NCBI GenBank assembly: GCA_963674475.2
Contig: CAXXFQ010000031.1
Location: 1 to 15,670 of the forward strand
DNA from: CAXXFQ01 sp963674475
Lineage (GTDB): Bacteria; Planctomycetota; Planctomycetia; Pirellulales; Thermoguttaceae
DNA: 15,670 bases
Reading direction: 5' to 3'
A program made the translations under genes and the position numbers. Below the pieces are notes generated by a model. That model saw only the letters and a list, made by a program, of their open reading frames with translations, had not been told where the DNA came from and made no database searches. Shown here piece after piece: positions 1 through 5,786 of the stretch (position 1 is its first letter; each line of letters starts with the position of its first letter).

Positions 1-1
1 T

Positions 2-1204
2 GAGAGTCTTGAGGCGCTTGTTCGACAAGGGATTGCCGCCGACATCGCCAATACGTCAGGGAGTCTTGTGACAACGGGACATTTCCCTCCGATCTATCAG
101 TATCTGTTTCAGCATGAACCCCAGGCGCTTGAGAGCACACGCTGGATTCTGCTGGCAAAAGACTATCTCCGGTTTAAACTCACTGGGAAGATTGGGACTG
201 AGATCTGCGATGCAACCGGAACTCATCTGATAGCCATGCCGGAACAACAGTGGTCGTCTGATCTGTGCACTTTGCTCGATGTCCCGCAAGAAAAACTGCC
301 GGAGATTGGTCTCTCAAGCAGTGTGGCCGGGGAGATTTCTTCGGAAGCAGCCCGTGAAACCGGGCTGCGAACAGGAACGCCTGTGGTGTATGGAGGCGGA
401 GATTCCCATTGCGCGTTATTGGGATTAGGCGTGACCGGCTCAGCAGAACTCGGCATGCTTCTCGGGACGAACAGCACTTTGCGAGCGTCTTTTCAGGGCT
501 TTATTCGTTCCTCCGGCGACTATATCGTCTGGAAACAACAGCACGTCGTCCCTGAAAGGTTCACTGTTTCAGCCTCTTCGATGGCGGGTTCATCAGTATT
601 ATCCTGGTTTAAAACACACTTTTGCCGGGAATTTAGCGCAAACGATGAGGTCCAGGCATATCAAGAATTGGAAGCGTCAGCGGCGGTCATCAAGCCCGGA
701 TGTGATGGGCTGCTGTTTCATCCGTATCTGCATGGCGAACGCTCGCCATTTTATAATCCGAATGCCAGAGGATCGTTCCTAGCGACCGCCTATTGGCATA
801 CAAAAGGGCATTTTGTGCGCAGTATCATGGAGGGGGTGGCTTTCAGCATCGCCAACTGCTTTGATGTGTTACAAGATATTGCGAGTCAGCGGAATGAGCG
901 CATTCAAACCCTTCGAATAGCCGCAAGCGGCGGGGGACAATCCGCCCTCTGGAAACAGATTATCTCTGATGTTCTGGCTCTTCCGATTGACATCATGCAG
1001 GTCGAAGAACCGGGCTGCCTGGGGGCTGCGCTGTTAGCCGGTGTCGGGGTCGGCATATATCAAGAGATTCAGGATGCCGTGCAATGCGCGGTTCATCTGC
1101 GGTCGCGAACGCTTCCTGATGCGACACACACTGAAATATACGAGGAGAGAAGAAGCGTTTTTAACAAAACCTTTCAGGCGCTTGAACCAATATTATATCA
1201 ATAG
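2..1204 (+). CDS. FGGY-family carbohydrate kinase (5' partial)
   Basis: ATP-dependent sugar or sugar-acid kinase of the xylulokinase/gluconokinase (FGGY) superfamily, cytoplasmic. The frame is open from base 2 with no stop, so the gene begins upstream of the window; a GTG at 68 is an internal codon, not a convincing start. The N-terminal FGGY domain is cut; what remains includes an YGGGD motif near base 390, a G-x-x-x-G-T-N ATPase segment near 460, the C-terminal FGGY signature 'LLFHPYLHGERSPFYNPNAR' at about 710-770 and the adenosine-motif region 'ASGGGQSALWKQIISD' near 930-970. The stop at 1202-1204 follows the family's usual C-terminus. It is the first visible gene of a same-strand catabolic operon with dehydrogenases, an IolN-type hydrolase and an epimerase, so it probably phosphorylates the pathway's end sugar acid or ketose; the exact substrate cannot be read from the sequence. 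Confidence 0.9.
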   Translation, partial: ESLEALVRQGIAADIANTSGSLVTTGHFPPIYQYLFQHEPQALESTRWILLAKDYLRFKLTGKIGTEICDATGTHLIAMPEQQWSSDLCTLLDVPQEKLPEIGLSSSVAGEISSEAARETGLRTGTPVVYGGGDSHCALLGLGVTGSAELGMLLGTNSTLRASFQGFIRSSGDYIVWKQQHVVPERFTVSASSMAGSSVLSWFKTHFCREFSANDEVQAYQELEASAAVIKPGCDGLLFHPYLHGERSPFYNPNARGSFLATAYWHTKGHFVRSIMEGVAFSIANCFDVLQDIASQRNERIQTLRIAASGGGQSALWKQIISDVLALPIDIMQVEEPGCLGAALLAGVGVGIYQEIQDAVQCAVHLRSRTLPDATHTEIYEERRSVFNKTFQALEPILYQ

Positions 1205-1233
1205 CTCATGGAACACAGTTACGGATCGTGTCC

Positions 1234-1255
1234 CCCCCTTTGTTGGTGAAGGGGG
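1234..1255 (+). terminator. G/C hairpin after the kinase gene
   Basis: CCCCCTT at 1234-1240 and AAGGGGG at 1249-1255 form a perfect 7-bp stem with an 8-nt loop, 30 bases after the kinase stop. No U-tract follows, so this is a weak terminator or an RNA-stabilising hairpin rather than a clear intrinsic terminator. Confidence 0.35.
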
Positions 1256-1280
1256 AAGCTGATCTGCGCAATATAAGTCA

Positions 1281-1372
1281 GTCGTTTAAAATGACGTGAG
1301 TTCGGGAGAAGGAAAATGCTGCAAAATTCCCGCTGGGGCTAAAAACCTATCCCGAACTCACGTTTAAATGAC
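1281..1372. repeat. Long inverted repeat between kinase and SDR genes
   Basis: A perfect 14-bp inverted repeat, ACGTGAGTTCGGGA at 1294-1307 and TCCCGAACTCACGT at 1350-1363, encloses 42 bases. Outside it the arms resume as GTCGTTTAA (1281-1289) and TTAAATGAC (1364-1372), 8 of 9 matching, with a 4-base bulge (1290-1293). The whole is a 92-bp structure ending 17 bases before the SDR start codon. It could be an RNA hairpin that tunes expression within the operon, or a small MITE-like element. I recognise no riboswitch class in it. Confidence 0.6.
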
Positions 1373-1389
1373 AAAAGGGGAACAACAAC

Positions 1390-2205
1390 ATGTCTGTAGA
1401 AAAAGAATTACAAGGGCAGGTTGCGCTTGTCACCGGGGCTGCCGGAGCGATTGGCAGGGCGATTAGCTCTGGCTTTTTACAAGCCGGGGCCTGTGTGACG
1501 CTAGTCGATATTGATTCAGCGCGACTAGAAGCATTTACACAAGAGCTCTCTGCCCACTATGAAGGAGAGAATGTTCTCTCAGTCGTTGCTGATGTGAAAG
1601 ACAGCAGTCAGGTGAAGCATGCCTTTGATGTGACAGTCAACAAATTCGGCCGTTTTGACATTCTGGTCAATAATGCGGCTGTGACCCAAATTAATCCGAT
1701 CGATGAACTGAGCGATGAAGATATCGATCTCATCATCGATACCGATTTGAAAGGCTATATCAAGTGTGCCCGCGAAGCGGTGAAACTCATGAAACAATCC
1801 GAAACCCGAGGGGCTCTTCTGTTCATTTCATCGAAGAACGGCCTGCAGGGCGCATCAAAGAAATGTCTCTACAGCGCCGCAAAAGGGGGAGGCTTAACCA
1901 TGGCCCGCGCATTGGCAAAAGAACTTGGACCGTTTGGGATCCGCGTCAATACGATTTGCCCGGATGCCGTCATGGAAGGATCGTATCTCTGGCGCAAAGG
2001 CGGCGGTTATTTGGAAGGGACCGCTGAACGCTACAATATCACGATTGACGAGGTTCCGGAGTATTATAAAGAACGATGCGCCCTGAAAACCAATATCACC
2101 CCTGAAGATATCGCGAATGCTGCCGTATTTTTGGTATCGGAAAGATCCGCCAAAATTACCGGAGCGATCCTCTCGGTTGATGGTGGTGTCGCTTTCGTGC
2201 GCTAA
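1390..2205 (+). CDS. SDR-family oxidoreductase, RhaD/RhaW dehydrogenase-like
   Basis: A 271-residue classical short-chain dehydrogenase with start ATG and SD AAGGGGA at about 1375. The Rossmann motif TGAAGAIG lies at residues 15-22, an acidic residue (D40) at the end of strand 2 predicts NAD preference, NNAA is at 94-97, and the catalytic serine region is 147-148 with Y161-x3-K165. The C-terminal block 'CPDAVMEGSYLW' through 'VDGGVAFVR' closely resembles the dehydrogenase half of bifunctional rhamnulose-1-phosphate aldolase/lactaldehyde dehydrogenases (RhaD/RhaW). The helix-4 position usually Asn (NxxG) reads D119 in 'DTDLKG'. Set between the kinase and the IolN-like hydrolase, it probably oxidises or reduces a ring-opened keto-acid or a keto-inositol. 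The family call is secure; the substrate is inferred. Confidence 0.9.
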   Translation: MSVEKELQGQVALVTGAAGAIGRAISSGFLQAGACVTLVDIDSARLEAFTQELSAHYEGENVLSVVADVKDSSQVKHAFDVTVNKFGRFDILVNNAAVTQINPIDELSDEDIDLIIDTDLKGYIKCAREAVKLMKQSETRGALLFISSKNGLQGASKKCLYSAAKGGGLTMARALAKELGPFGIRVNTICPDAVMEGSYLWRKGGGYLEGTAERYNITIDEVPEYYKERCALKTNITPEDIANAAVFLVSERSAKITGAILSVDGGVAFVR

Positions 2206-2220
2206 ACAAGGAGAATTTTT

Positions 2221-3330
2221 ATGGAACAGAAATGGTTTACCACCGAACATCCAAAAATTGTATTTGAAAACACATCAGTAGGACGGTTGAAAAAAGAGAT
2301 CTTTGAAGCTTCGGAAGAAGAGATTGAGAAGATTCTGGAAGAATACGGAGTGCCTGCGCCTTCTGAATTAGGGAAAGGTGGCTGTTATATTCAGACCACA
2401 CCGCGCTCCAAATGTATCGAGAAACGCCGGAAAAATGATGTGGTGTTGATTCCGGTCGGGTGTACAGAAAACCATGGCGCCCACGCGAATTCCGGTCTGG
2501 ATACCTTTATGGCGACTCAGATTTGTGAAGGCGTGCGTCGCTACACGGCAAAACAGGGACGCGAAGTCAGTCTGGCAATGCCGCCCTTAATTTATGGCGG
2601 TCATCCGTATCATCACTTAGGAATGCCGGGAACAGTCGTACTTCCTCAAGAAGTCGTGGTTGAATTGCTGATTTATACCATGTTAGGGTTGTGGAATGAT
2701 GGTTATCGTAAGATGATTATCATCAACAATCATGGACAGCTTTGGATGTTGGAAACAGCCATCCAGGAATTTCAGAAACGCTTCCAATTGCCGGGTATTT
2801 ACCAATGCCTGGATTGGCATCGAGCGGTCAGAGAGTTTTTTATCCCTGTTGACCGTGAAGACAGTCTGGAAACGACCTTTGTGCATGCCGATGAAAGTGA
2901 AACCTCCGTCGGACTGCTCATGTTCAATGAAATGCTCGACATGGATGCTGCTGTCGAAGCCTGGGGCGAAGATTTCCTGCCGGACGGTCACTTCGACAAA
3001 TCCGTCGACCCCTGGGGACGTCCGCAAAAATGGTCGGAAGGCCAGGGACACTTTGGAGTTGAGCTTGCCTCCGTACCTGAAGGCGTGATCGGCAATCCGA
3101 AAATTGCGTCTGCACGAAAGGCAAAAAGACCGATTGCGGCGATCATGAAATACCTGACCCTGAAAATTGATGAGATTCTGGAGGCGTTCCCGGCAGGAAC
3201 CGTCCCTCCGGTGGAGAAAATTACTTTGCGTACCGAAGAAGAAATGGCCCCTTACTTGAAAGAACCTCAAAGCGAGGGCTGGAAAACGGTGTACGCATTA
3301 CCCCATAAAGGTCCGTTCCACAAAGCCTAG
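2221..3330 (+). CDS. iolN: Creatininase-family hydrolase, IolN-like (3-dehydro-scyllo-inosose hydrolase)
   Basis: A 369-residue metal-dependent hydrolase of the creatininase fold, 15 bases after the SDR stop, with SD AAGGAGA at 2207-2213. Visible metal ligands and motifs: PVGCTENHGAH (E83, H85) and D94 in 'SGLDTF', GGHPYHHLGMPGTV, INNHGQ and the HADESETS segment matching the family's HAGExETS. A roughly 70-residue N-terminal extension before the first ligand ('NTSVGRLKKEIF', 'CYIQTTPRSK') is unlike true creatininases and recalls the IolN group, which hydrolyses a C-C bond of diketo-inositols to open the ring to a ketogluconate. The neighbouring inositol-dehydrogenase-like and IolE/IolO-like genes support this. 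The fold is certain; IolN specificity is inferred from remembered family features plus context. A second, relic copy of its 3' end lies at 5583-5650. Confidence 0.85.
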   Translation: MEQKWFTTEHPKIVFENTSVGRLKKEIFEASEEEIEKILEEYGVPAPSELGKGGCYIQTTPRSKCIEKRRKNDVVLIPVGCTENHGAHANSGLDTFMATQICEGVRRYTAKQGREVSLAMPPLIYGGHPYHHLGMPGTVVLPQEVVVELLIYTMLGLWNDGYRKMIIINNHGQLWMLETAIQEFQKRFQLPGIYQCLDWHRAVREFFIPVDREDSLETTFVHADESETSVGLLMFNEMLDMDAAVEAWGEDFLPDGHFDKSVDPWGRPQKWSEGQGHFGVELASVPEGVIGNPKIASARKAKRPIAAIMKYLTLKIDEILEAFPAGTVPPVEKITLRTEEEMAPYLKEPQSEGWKTVYALPHKGPFHKA

Positions 3331-3363
3331 CACGAGGAAGGGAACAACTGTCCTGGAATCCAT

Positions 3364-3465
3364 GTGTTTAGGAGTGTCAAGCTTTGATGCGTCAACAGGA
3401 CAAAACAGTGGACCTGCCCGGCGTTGCCGGGTGGCAAAACCAGGGAGTGGCACTCCTAAAGACAC
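3364..3465 (+). promoter_or_regulatory. Structured leader upstream of the Gfo/Idh gene with alternative hairpins
   Basis: The 218-base gap after iolN has no convincing gene but is rich in pairing. TTTAGGAGTG (3367-3376) pairs perfectly with CACTCCTAAA (3451-3460), extended by GTG/CAC past a 2-nt bulge. Inside sit CCCGGC (3417-3422) with GCCGGG (3426-3431), flanked by CCTG (3413-3416)/CAGG (3441-3444). A competing hairpin GGAGT (3444-3448)/ACTCC (3452-3456) would use the same right arm, and TGTCCTG (3349-3355) can pair with CAGGACA (3396-3402). Mutually exclusive stems suggest an attenuator-like or ligand-responsive leader, but I recognise no known riboswitch and there is no U-tract. Confidence 0.4.
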
Positions 3466-3548
3466 AAGCAGTTCTCTTTTGATGGAATGCGGAGTTCATT
3501 TAACGCTGACAGCCCGAATTTCGCTTTTATTCACAAGGAGGTAGAAGC

Positions 3549-4574
3549 ATGAAAGATGTTGGAGTTGGAGCAGTCGGATTGGGACGTTTGGGATATGTTC
3601 ATGCCGTGAATATCTCACGCACCCTCCGCGCGAAACTTGTGGCCGTCTGTGATATGCAGGAAGAGCTGGCGAAACAAGTCGCCGCAGAATTAGGCTGTAA
3701 ATATTACACTGACATCCGCAGAATGCTTGAAGATTCGGATATTGAGGCTGTCAGCGTCGCCACACCGACAGCCTATCATGTCGATCCGGTATTAGCCGTC
3801 ACAGAAGCCCAAAAACCGATGTTCTGCGAAAAACCGCTTGCTGACAATATCGATGATACCATGCGTCTGGCACACGCCATTAAAGATTCAGGGATCCTCT
3901 GCCAAATAGGGTTCCAACGGCGTTTCGATCCCCCCTGCGTGGAGGCCGCTCAGATGATTCAGGAAGGTGTGATCGGCAAACCAGTCTATTACAGTGCGTT
4001 TTCGCGCGATCCGTTTCCGCCGCCGCCCTGGGCATGCGATCCCAATAAAGGCGGAGGCTTGTTTATCGACATGCTGATTCATGATTTCGATCTTTGCCGT
4101 TTTCTGATGCAGGATGAAGTGGTGTCTGTCTTTGCAGACGAGACAAACATAGTCGTGGAGAGCGAAGGGATCGAACGCTTTGCAGATAATGTCACCGTGA
4201 ATATGCGCTTTCAACATGGAGCCCTTGGCGCCGCTCACGGCAGTATGCACGCCGGATACGGCTATGATGTGCGCGGTGAAGTGTATGGCGAAAAGGGAAA
4301 TCTGATTTTGGGCGGATTACATAAAACAGAATTGACCCTGTGTTCCGTTGAGAACGGTATTACCAAGCCCTCACGGTTTTTTCCGGAGGGGAAGTTCCCA
4401 CATTTTATGATCCGGTTCAAAGATGCCTATGAGGCCGAGATGAAAGCCTTTGTGGATTGCGTCATCGACAACACACGTCCGGGGGTTACTGAAGATGACG
4501 CTGTCAAAGCGTTCAAAATCGCCCTGGCAGCCACAAAATCCGCCGGAATTAAACAACCGGTACTAGTGGAATAG
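3549..4574 (+). CDS. Gfo/Idh/MocA oxidoreductase, inositol 2-dehydrogenase-like
   Basis: A 341-residue NAD(P)-dependent dehydrogenase with start ATG and a textbook SD AAGGAGGT (3535-3542, 6-base spacer). The N-terminal Rossmann domain shows GLGRLG at residues 10-15, the family's hallmark EKP at 94-96 (catalytic Lys95), then GFQRRFDP (121-128). The substrate domain carries 'GGGLFIDMLIHDFD', giving Asp174 and His178, the D-x3-H pair that with the EKP lysine forms the catalytic triad of B. subtilis-type inositol dehydrogenase. Length and motifs are normal. In this operon it probably oxidises an inositol or inosose hydroxyl to a ketone, feeding the IolN-like hydrolase. It could instead act on another cyclitol or sugar, since this family is very broad. 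It is followed after 28 bases by the epimerase gene. Confidence 0.9.
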   Translation: MKDVGVGAVGLGRLGYVHAVNISRTLRAKLVAVCDMQEELAKQVAAELGCKYYTDIRRMLEDSDIEAVSVATPTAYHVDPVLAVTEAQKPMFCEKPLADNIDDTMRLAHAIKDSGILCQIGFQRRFDPPCVEAAQMIQEGVIGKPVYYSAFSRDPFPPPPWACDPNKGGGLFIDMLIHDFDLCRFLMQDEVVSVFADETNIVVESEGIERFADNVTVNMRFQHGALGAAHGSMHAGYGYDVRGEVYGEKGNLILGGLHKTELTLCSVENGITKPSRFFPEGKFPHFMIRFKDAYEAEMKAFVDCVIDNTRPGVTEDDAVKAFKIALAATKSAGIKQPVLVE

Positions 4575-4590
4575 ACTTTTGGAAGGGGAC

Positions 4591-4594
4591 GAGG
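4591..4594 (+). promoter_or_regulatory. Shine-Dalgarno site fixing the epimerase start
   Basis: GAGG at 4591-4594, within a purine-rich GGAAGGGGACGAGGG stretch, sits 8 bases before ATG 4603. A TTG at 4579 in the same frame lies upstream of this site and would add eight residues (MEGDEGKN) made of the SD region itself, so ATG 4603 is preferred. Confidence 0.7.
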
Positions 4595-4602
4595 GTAAAA
4601 AT

Positions 4603-5427
4603 ATGATAACAGCGTTACATGGACAAACAACTTTTCACAATAATCTGATGACCGATATTCGGATTGCCAGAGAGGCCGAATTTGACGCGTTGGAGATCAT
4701 TACCCCAAAACTTCTTCGGTATCTGGATACCGGTTTAAAAGCCGAAGATCTTGTGCCGATATTTCAACAGTACGAGATCCGTCCCGCCTGCATCGATATT
4801 TTAGGAGATATTGAACGGATTGAACCGGAAGAATACCGGCAATTGCTTGAAGAAGCGGAACGACTCTGCCGTGTCGCCCGGATTTTGGATTGCCCGACAA
4901 TTCAAATCAACCCCTTCAGTGGTCTTGCAGGCAGACCGTGGGAGGAGATTATACGGCTTACGGCCAAAAATATGGCGGATATTGCCGATATTGGGAAAGA
5001 GTATGGCGTACGGTTTCAATTAGAGGGAGCGGCCTGGACGCCGATCCATTCACTTGCTCAGTGCCTGGAAGTTATCGACACAGCCGAACGGGATAACATT
5101 GGATTAGTCCTTGATTTTTGGCATCTCTGGGCGACGAGAAGCACAACGCCGGATGAGATTGCGAAGCTTGATAAATCCTTGATTTATGGTGTCCATTTTT
5201 GTGATGGATTCCGGCCTGAACCCGGCGAGGAGTGGCCTGATGAGACTCTTCTCAGAGGAGTACTTCCCGGAGATGGCAATATTCCGCTCACCGAATGGGT
5301 AGCCGCTGTTCGGGCGACCGGTTTTGACGGGGTGTGTTCAGTCGAGCTATTAGGCCCAAAAGCCTGGGAAGCAGACACATTGGAAATTGCGAAGGACATG
5401 AAAAGACGTTTAGAACGATATTTCTAG
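4603..5427 (+). CDS. TIM-barrel sugar isomerase/epimerase (xylose isomerase-like, IolE/IolO type)
   Basis: A 274-residue member of the AP-endonuclease-2-like TIM-barrel family. Candidate divalent-metal ligands stand at the expected strand ends: E141 in 'FQLEG', D171 and H174 in 'LVLDFWH', H198 in 'GVHFCD' and E248 in 'SVELL'. It is the last gene of the operon. In the Thermotoga inositol route the matching protein (IolO) epimerises 5-keto-L-gluconate to D-tagaturonate after IolN opens the ring; in the classical Bacillus pathway the related IolE dehydrates inosose. The IolN-like neighbour favours an epimerase role, but sequence alone does not decide. Catalysis is cytoplasmic. No lesions are seen. 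Confidence 0.85.
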   Translation: MITALHGQTTFHNNLMTDIRIAREAEFDALEIITPKLLRYLDTGLKAEDLVPIFQQYEIRPACIDILGDIERIEPEEYRQLLEEAERLCRVARILDCPTIQINPFSGLAGRPWEEIIRLTAKNMADIADIGKEYGVRFQLEGAAWTPIHSLAQCLEVIDTAERDNIGLVLDFWHLWATRSTTPDEIAKLDKSLIYGVHFCDGFRPEPGEEWPDETLLRGVLPGDGNIPLTEWVAAVRATGFDGVCSVELLGPKAWEADTLEIAKDMKRRLERYF

Positions 5428-5540
5428 AGTGCAGGGGCTTGATCCTAAGAGCACGTCAGGAGAACCACACCGATGATAGCGTAGATGTGTGCGACATGGA
5501 GATACTGCACAGCATTATGCAGTGACATTAAACACCGTTC

Positions 5541-5573
5541 AACCCTGTCAGGTTTTCAAACCCTGGCAGGGTT
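5541..5573. repeat. Palindromic hairpin repeat (AACCCTG type)
   Basis: AACCCTGTCAGG (5541-5552) pairs with CCTGGCAGGGTT (5562-5573): 12 pairs including one U-G, and the short loop (TTT/AAA) can pair further. It is a near-perfect palindrome in the gap after the operon and has no U-tract. It resembles dispersed REP-like intergenic palindromes; it may also stabilise the 3' end of the operon mRNA. Confidence 0.6.
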
Positions 5574-5576
5574 ATG

Positions 5577-5655
5577 GTCAATACCCTGAAAATTGATAAA
5601 ATCCAGAGAGCCTTCCCGCCGGGAAACGTTCCTCCGGCGCAAAAAATTACCCCAG
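5577..5655 (+). pseudogene. Relic of a second iolN 3' end
   Basis: Bases 5583-5650 align without gaps to 3157-3224 of the intact iolN-like gene, with 53 of 68 bases identical including the first 15 in a row. Translated it reads 'TLKIDKIQRAFPPGNVPPAQKIT' against 'TLKIDEILEAFPAGTVPPVEKIT' in the intact protein. Just upstream V-M-V-N matches the intact I-M-K-Y-L loosely with one residue missing. The flanks show no homology I can extend, so only the C-terminal ~25 codons survive. The divergence means an old paralogue, not a recent duplication or assembly artefact. Confidence 0.8.
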
Positions 5656-5786
5656 CGCTTTTCTCAATAGCAAATTTCGCCTTTTAAGCTGGCCATATGG
5701 GCCAAATTAATGACCAGAAGTTTCACACTTAGCTGTTGACAGGAACACCTGAACGCTATCCATTTAAGCTCCTTCAGCAGCACATC

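Larger units (their letters stand above)
5428..5786. other. Gene-free junction between sugar operon and defence island
   Basis: About 360 bases separate the two convergent gene groups. It holds no credible ORF. It contains a small hairpin ACTGCA/TGCAGT (5504-5509/5518-5523), the AACCCTG palindrome (5541-5573), the iolN relic (5583-5650), a TGGCC/GGCCA palindrome around CCATATGG (5690-5704) and a possible SDR-like scrap (5733-5760). No U-rich intrinsic terminator is evident for either convergent operon. The decayed gene scraps suggest that a larger second catabolic segment once lay here and was lost. Confidence 0.6.

Noticed and set aside
2683..3270. 195-codon minus-strand frame
   Set aside because: Shadow of the iolN-like gene, which has clear metal-ligand motifs on the plus strand.
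3362..3544. 60-codon open frame before the dehydrogenase gene
   Set aside because: No SD, no recognisable protein, and it coincides with strong RNA hairpins; treated as leader DNA.
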